A stretch of DNA of 21,808 nt from JAJFTV01 sp964426355 (lineage in GTDB: Bacteria > Chloroflexota > Anaerolineae > Anaerolineales > Anaerolineaceae), in the NCBI GenBank assembly GCA_964426355.1, contig CAYRRA010000063.1, forward strand, positions 1-21,808, in the 5' to 3' direction. Both the position numbers and the translations under genes were made by a program. Shown piece by piece: positions 15,293 through 21,808 of this stretch. The notes below the pieces were generated by a model. That model had not been told where the DNA came from. It ran no database searches and was given only the letters and a program-made list of their open reading frames with translations. Each line of letters opens with the position of its first letter. The stretch's first letter is position 1.

Positions 15293-15319
15293 GTCAAAAA
15301 ACTCTTTCCCTGCTATAAA
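15291..15319 (+). promoter_or_regulatory. promoter of the SpoU-HDAC operon
   Basis: TTGTCA (15291-15296) and TATAAA (15314-15319) are 17 nt apart, with a TG one base before the -10 (extended -10). The start would be near 15326, only about six bases before the ATG at 15332. No Shine-Dalgarno exists in between, so the transcript is probably leaderless. Confidence 0.75.
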
Positions 15320-15331
15320 GAATCGCTGATA

Positions 15332-15988
15332 ATGAAAAACCAATCAAACCAATCCATCATCGTCCAGTGTCTGCGTCCAAACTGCCGGTTTCGTTTTCCG
15401 GCAGAAATACAAAACGCTCCTGGTCACTGCCCCAAATGCGGTTCGCCTACACGAATATCCCCATATTCGAATAAACCACCTGACGAAAAACCTGTTGACA
15501 TCCAGCAGCAGACCTGCCCAATTGATATACTGCTCGACAACATTCGCAGTGCCTATAACGTGGGTTCCATTTTACGAAGTGCAGATGCTTGTGGCATTTC
15601 CCATGTGCATTGTGCCGGTATCACCCCAACACCTGACCAGTTGAAAGTTCAAAAGACCGCTTTGGGTGCGCAAGATATGCTTCCCTGGACGCAGCATTGG
15701 AATACACAGGATTGTGTTCAGCAGGCAAAGCAGAACGGATACCAGATCATATCATTTGAATTTACCACTGCATCCACCTCGCTTTTTGAGCTTGCACCCA
15801 GTATGCTTCGCTTTCCTGTGTTGCTCGTCTTTGGGAACGAAGTTGCAGGCGTTGACCCTGAAATTATTCACTCGTCTGATTACACCTTGCATATCCCAAT
15901 GTACGGCAAAAAAAGTTCTATCAATGTAGCTACGGCTTCTGGTATCGCTATGTACTTCATTCGTTATTACTCACAAATAACCCAATGA
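15332..15988 (+). CDS. zinc-ribbon + SpoU-family (TrmH) RNA 2'-O-methyltransferase
   Basis: A 218-residue protein with two parts. Residues 13-36 hold Cys13, Cys18, Cys33 and Cys36 (CLRPNC ... CPKC), a zinc ribbon. From about residue 60 there is a SpoU/TrmH knotted SAM-dependent methyltransferase with its three motifs: NIRSAYNVGSILRSADACG, LVFGNEVAGVD and IPMYGKKSSINVATASGIA. The family methylates the ribose 2'-OH of tRNA or rRNA; the target here cannot be told. The ribbon may bind the RNA substrate (inference). The start follows the promoter at 15291-15319 almost directly. The stop overlaps the start of the HDAC-family gene (ATGA). Confidence 0.9.
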   Translation: MKNQSNQSIIVQCLRPNCRFRFPAEIQNAPGHCPKCGSPTRISPYSNKPPDEKPVDIQQQTCPIDILLDNIRSAYNVGSILRSADACGISHVHCAGITPTPDQLKVQKTALGAQDMLPWTQHWNTQDCVQQAKQNGYQIISFEFTTASTSLFELAPSMLRFPVLLVFGNEVAGVDPEIIHSSDYTLHIPMYGKKSSINVATASGIAMYFIRYYSQITQ

Positions 15989-16899
15989 AAGTTTTCCACT
16001 GCGACCAATTCACCTACGATCTACCGGACGGGCATGCTTTCCCGGTGGAAAAATATCGCATGCTCAGGCTCGCGCTCCTGGGAGAATCCATTATCCCGCC
16101 TGACCATTTTTACCTTGCCCCAGCAGCGACAAAAGAAACAATATGTCTTGCACACACTCCAACATACTATGAATCAGTCATTAATGGCACGCTTTCTAAG
16201 CAACACATCCGCCAGATTGGTTTGCCCTGGAGTCTGGAGTTGGTCACACGGGCACAGTATAGTATTGGCTGCCTGATCTCAGCCGCAAAGTGCGCCCTCT
16301 CGGATGGAATTGCAGGATCGTTGTCTGGGGGAACACATCACGCATTCCCTGATGAAGGTAGAGGTTTTTGCATTTTCAATGATGTTGCTGTGGCGACGCT
16401 CTATTTGCTAAAAGAAAAATTGGCAAAACGAGTCGCCGTCATAGACTTGGATGCTCACCAGGGAAACGGAACAGCTGCGATTCTAAACGCAACAAAAGAG
16501 GTTTTCATTTTGGACATACATGGCAGTAAAAATTATCCGGTTCGAAAGGTGCCGGCTAGTTTGGATATCGCTTTGCCAGAATACACAGGGGATGACGAAT
16601 ACATGAAGCATCTGGTGGATGCTCTTCCAAAGGTGTTCGAGTTTGCACCGGATATCATTTTCTTCATCGCCGGTGTCGACCCAATTCAAGGGGACCGGTT
16701 TGGCAAATTCGCCCTTTCGCTTCAAGGGCTCCAGGACCGGGACGAGTTTGTTTTGTGGCAATGCCAGAGTCATCAAGTACCGGTTGCTTTATCGATGGGA
16801 GGTGGGTATGCAATCCCAATAGAATTAACCATCCAGGCACACGTGAACACCTACAGGGCAGCCAGCAAAGTGTTCTCTCCTTCACTGGATGAGGAATGA
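15985..16899 (+). CDS. histone deacetylase-family zinc hydrolase (HDAC/AcuC/AphA type)
   Basis: A 304-residue arginase/deacetylase-fold protein. GGTHHAFPDEGRGFCIFNDVAVA holds the catalytic His-His pair. DLDAHQGNGTA gives two zinc ligands (Asp and His), AGVDPIQGDRFG the third Asp, and LSMGGGYA replaces the usual Gly-Gly-Gly-Tyr loop with the tyrosine present. Bacterial members deacetylate acetyl-CoA synthetase (AcuC), acetylpolyamines or acetylated proteins; which applies here is not visible. It overlaps the SpoU gene by four bases, so the two are translated together. It ends 33 bp from convergent rmlA with no visible terminator. Confidence 0.9.
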   Translation: MKVFHCDQFTYDLPDGHAFPVEKYRMLRLALLGESIIPPDHFYLAPAATKETICLAHTPTYYESVINGTLSKQHIRQIGLPWSLELVTRAQYSIGCLISAAKCALSDGIAGSLSGGTHHAFPDEGRGFCIFNDVAVATLYLLKEKLAKRVAVIDLDAHQGNGTAAILNATKEVFILDIHGSKNYPVRKVPASLDIALPEYTGDDEYMKHLVDALPKVFEFAPDIIFFIAGVDPIQGDRFGKFALSLQGLQDRDEFVLWQCQSHQVPVALSMGGGYAIPIELTIQAHVNTYRAASKVFSPSLDEE

Positions 16900-16932
16900 A
16901 TTCCCCAATTCTGCAAACCTTAATGAAACGAT

Positions 16933-17847
16933 TTAATCCTCAAGATAGCGGTCACCAAACCGCATTTGCTTGTTTTGCTTCTCTTCTGCCAACAGTTCCA
17001 GCAGGTATTGTCCATACTGATTATGAGCCAGCTTTTTCGCCTGTCGCTGAAGTTCAGCAGCATCGATATACCCCATCCGATAGGCAATTTCCTCCAGATT
17101 GGCGATCATTAATCCTTGCCGCTCCTCAACCGTTTGAACAAAACTGGATGCTTGTAAAAGCGATTCATGTGTCCCTGCGTCTAACCAGGCGATTCCCCTT
17201 CCCAATACTTCAACAAATAACTGCCCCTGTTCAAAGTACAGCCGGTTCAAATCAGTGATTTCCAGTTCACCCCGTGAAGAAGGTTTTAATCGCCTGGTGT
17301 ATTCCACCACCTGACGATCATAGAAATAGACGCCCGGTACCGCGAAATTTGAGCGTGGTTTGTCCGGTTTTTCTTCAATACTCAGTACATTGTCCTGTTG
17401 ATCTAGCTCAACCACACCGTATCTACGGGCATCACGCACAGGGTAGGCAAAAATCATCGCGCCGTTCTGTAAACCAGCTCCCTTTTGCATCCGGTTCACA
17501 AGACCTGTCCCGTAAAAAATATTGTCCCCGAGGATCAGACAGACCGGAGATTTATCCAAAAACGCCTCGCCCAGCAAAAAGGCTTCCGGCAAACCATTGG
17601 GCTTGCTCTGGGCTACATAGGAAAAATCAATTCCCCATTGCTCCCCGCTGCCCAATAACCGTTCAAATTGTGGCAGGTCATCTGAGGTGCTGATCACAAG
17701 AATTTCTCGGATACCAGCGAGCATCAGCATTGATAGAGGATAGTAAATCATGGGTTTGTCATACACCGGTAAAAGCTGTTTGCTGACCGCCATGGTGAGC
17801 GGATATAAGCGTGTCCCGTATCCTCCAGCAAGTATGATTCCTTTCAT
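16933..17847 (-). CDS. rmlA: glucose-1-phosphate thymidylyltransferase
   Basis: The enzyme joins glucose-1-P and dTTP to give dTDP-glucose, first step of the dTDP-6-deoxyhexose pathway. It has 304 residues. The nucleotidyltransferase signature GGYGTRLYPLT (8-18) is followed by KQLLPVYDKPMIYYPL, the uridylyl/thymidylyl site. GDNIFYGTGL has the metal-binding Asp, and EEKPDKPRSNFAVPGVYFYD and RGIAWLDAGTHESLL are further RmlA blocks. The start overlaps the rmlB stop by four bases. Open reading on the opposite strand in this interval is a shadow. Confidence 0.95.
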   Translation of the reverse strand: MKGIILAGGYGTRLYPLTMAVSKQLLPVYDKPMIYYPLSMLMLAGIREILVISTSDDLPQFERLLGSGEQWGIDFSYVAQSKPNGLPEAFLLGEAFLDKSPVCLILGDNIFYGTGLVNRMQKGAGLQNGAMIFAYPVRDARRYGVVELDQQDNVLSIEEKPDKPRSNFAVPGVYFYDRQVVEYTRRLKPSSRGELEITDLNRLYFEQGQLFVEVLGRGIAWLDAGTHESLLQASSFVQTVEERQGLMIANLEEIAYRMGYIDAAELQRQAKKLAHNQYGQYLLELLAEEKQNKQMRFGDRYLED

Positions 17848-18926
17848 GACCGGGCTGCCCTCCTGTCATAGTTCGTCTTCATCCAATTTGAAAAATCATC
17901 GCGTCTTGAAATTTCTCTATACCAGTCCGAATTTTGCAGCATCCACTCAATCGTGAGCCTCAAACCGGTTGAAAAATCGGTAAGTGGATACCATCCGGTG
18001 TCTTTCCGGATTTTTGTGATATCCAGAGCATATCGTCTATCATGTCCTGGGCGGTCAGCAATATGCTTGATAAACTTTTTATATGAACCCAAGGGGTCAG
18101 GAAAACGTTCATCAAAGGCTTCACAGATGGCTTCCGCAACCGCCAGGTTGGTATGCTGGTTTCCACCACCGACATTATACGTCTCTCCACATCGTCCACG
18201 CTCTATCACCGCCCAAATCGCCTCACAATGATCGCTCACAAACAACCAATCGCGAATCTGCATGCCATCCCCATACAGTGGAATCGCCTGTTTTGACAAT
18301 AAACGTGAAATGGCTAGAGGGATGAATTTTTCAGGAAACTGATACGGCCCATAATTATTTGAGCAATTGGAAATGCTGACAGGCAGTTGATGGGTGTGGA
18401 AAAAAGCGCGTACAAAATGGTCGCTAGCTGCTTTGGATGCAGAATAAGGTGAGTTGGGTTGATAGGGCGACTGCTCTGTACTGGCTGCATCATCAAGGGA
18501 TAATGACCCATACACTTCATCCGTTGAAACATGATGGAACCGCCTTTCCGAAATATCAATCGCCGTGCTTTTCTTCCAAGCGTTTAAAACGGCGTCCAGC
18601 AGCGTGTAAGTACCGACCACGTTTGTTTCAATAAACGGTGCGCCTGATTGAATGGAACGGTCAACATGGGTTTCAGCAGCAAAATGGACAACATATCTAA
18701 AATCATATTGCTGAAAAAGGCTTTCAACAAGCGCACGATCACAAATATTCCCATGGATAAATGTATAATTTTCTGGATGCGGTAAATTTTCCAGGTTTTT
18801 CAAGTTACCAGCATAGGTCAATGCATCCAAATTAACGATGTAAATGTCTGGGTTCGTTTTATTGATAAAGTGAATAAAATTGGAGCCAATGAAACCAGCC
18901 CCACCCGTGACGAGCATGTTTCTCAT
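17844..18926 (-). CDS. rmlB: dTDP-glucose 4,6-dehydratase
   Basis: This NAD-dependent extended SDR enzyme turns dTDP-glucose into dTDP-4-keto-6-deoxyglucose. It has 360 residues. TGGAGFIGSNFIH near the N-terminus binds NAD. HVSTDEVYGSL carries the Thr-Asp-Glu triad specific to this family, YSASKAASDH the catalytic Tyr and Lys, and NNYGPYQFPEKFIPL the substrate loop. GGGAG lies nine bases before the ATG. A TATAAT on the minus strand (18969-18964) could be the -10, although its -35 is poor. It heads the rmlB-rmlA pair. Its product is the substrate for a WecE-type aminotransferase like the one at the left edge, or for RmlC/RmlD, which are not in the window. Confidence 0.95.
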   Translation of the reverse strand: MRNMLVTGGAGFIGSNFIHFINKTNPDIYIVNLDALTYAGNLKNLENLPHPENYTFIHGNICDRALVESLFQQYDFRYVVHFAAETHVDRSIQSGAPFIETNVVGTYTLLDAVLNAWKKSTAIDISERRFHHVSTDEVYGSLSLDDAASTEQSPYQPNSPYSASKAASDHFVRAFFHTHQLPVSISNCSNNYGPYQFPEKFIPLAISRLLSKQAIPLYGDGMQIRDWLFVSDHCEAIWAVIERGRCGETYNVGGGNQHTNLAVAEAICEAFDERFPDPLGSYKKFIKHIADRPGHDRRYALDITKIRKDTGWYPLTDFSTGLRLTIEWMLQNSDWYREISRRDDFSNWMKTNYDRRAARS

Positions 18927-19097
18927 TAAGCATTTCTCCCGATATGGCTGTGCTGCCTGTCAAATTATACCCGAATGCCTTCATGCGTTCTGATATTGAA
19001 TGTCCAGTTTTATCGGTCTATTACTTCTTCCATCAATGGATGAAAATCACGAAATGATGTATGATTTGCTTGGACCAAGAGATTAACATTACATAAC

Positions 19098-20195
19098 ATG
19101 TCAACAAAATCTACATACCGTGCTGTGGCAGTATTACTTCTCAGCGGAATCGCAATCATCCTCTTGATTGCATCGCTGATGATCCGGCAACCTGGATTGC
19201 TGGCTGGTCTGGCATCCATTTCCCCATCCATCACCAGTTCTCCCCCCCTCTCAGTCATCCAAGAGACCCAAATATTACCGGTGAACACTGCCACTTCGCA
19301 AGATTATTCTCAAGCGGTTTCAGCAACCGAACCGGCACATTCAGAGACGCCAACATCAACCACAGAACACAAAATCACTCAGACTCAACTGCAACAGATG
19401 CAAACCGCTGTTGCCACGCCAGAACCATCCAATTCTTCTCTTTGTGGCGGAACCGGGCAAACATTAATCTTTGTCACGGTTTTTTCTCCTGCGCAAGAAA
19501 CAGATGCACCCGAAATTGCATTCCTGGGGTATTTAGAGATTGATTTTGAGAAACCAGGTGTCTATCTGTTATTGCTCCCGTCAAATCTGACCGTTTCAGG
19601 TTCCACCATCAAACAATTAAACTTACCCCCAACCCAGTTGAAGGACCTCTTCGCATTCACAGTCGCCAATATCTCCGACCCAGCGCTCGATCCGGCTAGA
19701 GTGGGGATCAGCGTGGTCGCAAGAGCAATATATGATGAAACACGATTATACCCACAAGCTTATCTTTCCATTAATACCACCGATCTAGCCGCATTAATTG
19801 ATGCCGTCGGAGGTCTCAGTTTGAAAAGTTCCTCGCTTCATGAAGGCAGTCTTCCGGATGGTGTCTATTCCGGTGAAGAAATCGCATTAAAATTGGAGCA
19901 AATCGATAGGGCTTTCGATACCTCTTTATTGCATCAGCAACAAATCGCTCTCGCAGCACTCGAGAAATTCAAACAACCATCGTTTGCAGAAAAGGTTGGA
20001 GACCTGGTATCGATTTTCAACGAAATAGCACTTACAAATATGAACCAGAATAATCTCTATCAATATATCTGTGCCCTGGGTACAATAAAAAGCGATGACA
20101 TTCACGTGTTTGTCCCTGAAACATCCGATTTTTCATTTTCAGGGGATGGTATATTCTTTTCGGATGCCTCTCAAATAAATCGGTTTTTTGATTAA
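19098..20195 (+). CDS. membrane-anchored LytR-CpsA-Psr (LCP)-like protein, degenerate
   Basis: A 365-residue protein with an N-terminal membrane segment (about residues 8-27) and a Ser/Thr/Pro-rich exported linker to about residue 112. The rest is a domain that resembles a shortened LCP fold. YLSINTTDLAALIDAVGGLSL matches the LCP core around the DalGG motif, and DTSLLHQQQIALAALEKF sits where DxxRxxRQQ is expected. Key arginines are gone: the SIPRD-type motif reads LLPSNLTV and the Arg before the QQ pair is missing. LCP proteins attach glycopolymers to the cell wall; without these residues enzymatic activity is doubtful. No Shine-Dalgarno is visible and only a weak TATGAT at 19060-19065. A second, better-kept paralogue follows. 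Confidence 0.65.
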   Translation: MSTKSTYRAVAVLLLSGIAIILLIASLMIRQPGLLAGLASISPSITSSPPLSVIQETQILPVNTATSQDYSQAVSATEPAHSETPTSTTEHKITQTQLQQMQTAVATPEPSNSSLCGGTGQTLIFVTVFSPAQETDAPEIAFLGYLEIDFEKPGVYLLLLPSNLTVSGSTIKQLNLPPTQLKDLFAFTVANISDPALDPARVGISVVARAIYDETRLYPQAYLSINTTDLAALIDAVGGLSLKSSSLHEGSLPDGVYSGEEIALKLEQIDRAFDTSLLHQQQIALAALEKFKQPSFAEKVGDLVSIFNEIALTNMNQNNLYQYICALGTIKSDDIHVFVPETSDFSFSGDGIFFSDASQINRFFD

Positions 20196-20232
20196 TCGGT
20201 TATGATTTTTCATCATTCAACGTATTACAAGG

Positions 20233-20276
20233 TATAATTTACAATAATATGATAGGTTATCTACCGTTTTATAACC
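20233..20276 (+). promoter_or_regulatory. possible promoter and hairpin upstream of the second LCP-like gene
   Basis: TATAAT at 20233-20238 could be a -10, but the -35 position is poor. Downstream, GGTTAT (20255-20260) and ATAACC (20271-20276) form a 6-bp hairpin followed by a short T run, either leader structure or a weak terminator for the preceding gene. Confidence 0.35.
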
Positions 20277-20293
20277 ATTTTTAGGCAGATATC

Positions 20294-21400
20294 ATGACAA
20301 AACGGCTAATACTATTTGTTGGATTAATCGCTATCTTACTCCTGGCTTTAATTACGGCAATCATCGTAATCATTATTTCGCTTTCAAAAGGGATATCTGC
20401 TGAGCCATTGCCGTATTTTCCCACGCATACCATTCAAGTGGAAACCCAAGAAACATTCACCGAAGTTATTCCAACCCTGCCACTCATCCAAACCGCTGCA
20501 CCAACCTCATCAAATCTGCCAGCACCAGAACTCAGCTTTACGCCCACCGTTGAAGCAAGCCCAACAAACCCTCCCCCAGCGCAAAACCCAGTTGCAGAAC
20601 AAAGTCTCTGCCAGATTCCTTCCAATGAGACGTTCCTACTCATTGGCGAGGATTCTTCCACAGGCGAACCACCATTCGGTGCAGAATGGATTCGGCTTGT
20701 TCGTGTGGATATGGAGAGTAAAAAGATAACAGTGGTTTCTTTTCCACGGTTTTTAGACCTACCCACACCCGATTTATATGCTACTTACGGCATACCGCAG
20801 TATGTCTTGGGGACAATTTACCACATCATCTATCAGCGTGTCGCAAACCAACCCGATGCTGCCATCGTCGCCAGCAATGCCGTTGGACAAGCCATCTTTG
20901 ACAATTTCGGGGTAGTATCAACGCATTTTCTCACCATAAACCAAAATAGCTTGATGCCGTTCACAGCATTATTAGAACCATTAACCGTTGAAAACCCTTC
21001 AAGTTTCTCGACCGAAGACTTTGAATTTCTCCAGGGCACGATTGAACTAAATCAAAATAACGCCTGGGACTTCCTCTTATCCAATACCCCACCCCAGACC
21101 GAATATGACAGACTGCATAGACAGGACCAGTATTTGATTGCAACCTATCAAAAGATACGTAGCGAATTATTACAATCCGATTTATCAAATTGGATCGCCC
21201 AAAACAAAAACCTGTTGATCACCGACTTATCGATGGAGCAGTTGGATAAGTATGCCTGCGTTTTCTATTCCATACCGCCTGAAAATATCGAATTTTTACA
21301 CTTCTCCGAAAACTGGCTTACTGTCTCGGAACAAAAAATGGTCCTGGTCAACAGGGATGAAGCAAGGGAATTCCTTACACAGCTTTTTACACAACCGTGA
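20294..21400 (+). CDS. membrane-anchored LytR-CpsA-Psr (LCP)-like protein
   Basis: A 368-residue protein with a strong membrane segment (about residues 5-30) and a Pro/Thr-rich linker to about residue 100. The LCP-like domain opens with FLLIGEDSSTG. VVSFPRFLDLPTP matches the LCP SIPRD region with its Arg kept. HFLTINQNSLMPFTALLEPLTV matches the sheet before the usual DalGG. DRLHRQDQYLIATYQKI matches DxgRxxRQQ with both the Arg and the RQ. The Asp-rich RTDTM segment reads GAEWIRLVRVD, so one conserved acidic site is altered. It may bind polyprenyl-linked glycans or be a structural relative. The ribosome-binding site (AGGCAG) is modest. A short hairpin follows at 21400-21425. Confidence 0.7.
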   Translation: MTKRLILFVGLIAILLLALITAIIVIIISLSKGISAEPLPYFPTHTIQVETQETFTEVIPTLPLIQTAAPTSSNLPAPELSFTPTVEASPTNPPPAQNPVAEQSLCQIPSNETFLLIGEDSSTGEPPFGAEWIRLVRVDMESKKITVVSFPRFLDLPTPDLYATYGIPQYVLGTIYHIIYQRVANQPDAAIVASNAVGQAIFDNFGVVSTHFLTINQNSLMPFTALLEPLTVENPSSFSTEDFEFLQGTIELNQNNAWDFLLSNTPPQTEYDRLHRQDQYLIATYQKIRSELLQSDLSNWIAQNKNLLITDLSMEQLDKYACVFYSIPPENIEFLHFSENWLTVSEQKMVLVNRDEAREFLTQLFTQP

Positions 21401-21425
21401 CACATTTTGAAATGTGTTTGTTTAC
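21400..21425 (+). terminator. probable terminator after the second LCP-like gene
   Basis: ACACAT (21400-21405) and ATGTGT (21412-21417) form a 6-bp stem with loop TTTGAA (extendable into the loop), followed by TTGTTT. It begins on the last base of the stop codon. The stem is AT-rich, so strength is uncertain. Confidence 0.5.
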
Positions 21426-21443
21426 AGAAGTGTTGTGTGCTGC

Positions 21444-21472
21444 TTGACGGATATCTGAATAAAGGCTAAAAT
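21444..21472 (+). promoter_or_regulatory. promoter of rplY
   Basis: TTGACG (21444-21449) and TAAAAT (21467-21472) are 17 nt apart. The start would be near 21479, leaving a leader of about 90 nt before rplY. Confidence 0.75.
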
Positions 21473-21481
21473 CACTAATCG

Positions 21482-21562
21482 CGGTTTTGACTATGAACCG
21501 AAATATTCAAAGTAGAGCGAAGGTAACCTTGAAAAATCGAGGTGAGAGGCGCTCAAGGAAGG
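21482..21562 (+). promoter_or_regulatory. structured 5' leader of rplY, possible regulatory RNA
   Basis: CGGTT (21482-21486) pairs with AACCG (21496-21500). CCTTGA (21527-21532) pairs with TCAAGG (21553-21558), which overlaps the ribosome-binding run AAGGAAGGA before the ATG at 21568. The second helix could hide the ribosome site, as in autogenously controlled ribosomal protein genes. Hand folding only. Confidence 0.4.
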
Positions 21563-21567
21563 AATAA

Positions 21568-21808
21568 ATGGAAACAAATGTAATTAAAGCAACCCGGAGA
21601 GATGTGATCGGGAAAAAAGTTAAAGCGCTGCGCCGTCAGGGCATACTTCCAGCCGTTTTGTATGGGCACAAAGTCGAACCCATCCCTGTCTCTCTCGATT
21701 TACGGGAAGCCAGTCGTGTTTTAGCAACGCTGACAAGCTCAAGCCTGGTGAAAATTAATCTCGATGGTGAAGAATTCACTACGATCGTACGCGACAAGCA
21801 GCGTGAGT
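21568..21808 (+). CDS. rplY: 50S ribosomal protein L25 (bL25/CTC family), 3'-truncated by the window
   Basis: The first 80 codons are present. The start METNVIKATRRDVIGKKVKA with LRRQGILPAVLYGHKVEP is the typical bL25 N-terminus that binds 5S rRNA on the large subunit (R-x-x-G-K-x-x-x-x-LR-x-x-G-x-x-P-AVxYG pattern). AAGGAAGGA six nucleotides before the ATG is a strong ribosome-binding site. Whether it is the short L25 form or the longer CTC/TL5 form with an extra C-terminal domain cannot be seen, because the gene runs off the right edge. Confidence 0.93.
   Translation, partial: METNVIKATRRDVIGKKVKALRRQGILPAVLYGHKVEPIPVSLDLREASRVLATLTSSSLVKINLDGEEFTTIVRDKQRE

Noticed and set aside
16896..17258. 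120-codon plus-strand frame overlapping the HDAC stop
   Set aside because: It is antisense to rmlA over most of its length, has no recognisable motif, and rmlA is fully conserved on the other strand.
17274..17693. 139-codon plus-strand frame inside rmlA
   Set aside because: Antisense shadow rich in Pro/Arg, with no motif.

Overview
The window looks like the chromosome of a free-living, moderately AT-leaning bacterium, most likely a Chloroflexota member of the Anaerolineae type. That placement is inference. It rests on the fused transaldolase/phosphoglucose isomerase, the zinc-ribbon SpoU methyltransferase, the Lgt-like/TlpA pair and the general resemblance of the proteins; no search was run. 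I see no rRNA, tRNA, CRISPR array, insertion sequence or phage gene.

Layout. (1) 2-808: 3' part of a WecE/RffA-type sugar-nucleotide aminotransferase. (2) 821-1161: a strong promoter followed by two consecutive transcription attenuators. Each has its own Leu/Ile-rich leader peptide, antiterminator and terminator. (3) 1184-6917: the leucine operon leuA-leuC-leuD-leuB with ilvE, closed by a long bidirectional terminator. (4) 7025-8687, minus strand: a tightly packed tlpA-like, lgt-like, folB operon with a good promoter at 8751-8779. (5) 8968-14245: tkt, rpiB and a tal-pgi fusion, only 2 nt apart, forming most of the non-oxidative pentose phosphate pathway plus the glucose-6-P/fructose-6-P step. 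A convergent ROK sugar kinase (14223-15143) overlaps the end of tal-pgi. (6) 15332-16899: a probably leaderless zinc-ribbon SpoU methyltransferase overlapping a histone-deacetylase-family gene. (7) 16933-18926, minus strand: rmlA and rmlB for dTDP-4-keto-6-deoxyglucose, the precursor of the WecE substrate at the left end. (8) 19098-21400: two membrane-anchored, degenerate LytR-CpsA-Psr-like proteins. (9) 21568-end: start of rplY (bL25) behind a strong promoter and a structured leader.

The most notable signal is the tandem attenuator in front of leuA. Two leader ORFs with 10/22 and 11/31 branched-chain residues are each followed by a 10-bp terminator hairpin. The 5' half of each terminator can instead pair with a segment at or just after the end of the leader ORF. 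The geometry fits classical ribosome-mediated attenuation, done twice in series. A second item of interest is the Lgt-like protein, which has lost essentially all the residues considered catalytic in E. coli Lgt but keeps the fold and the RHPxQLYE motif.
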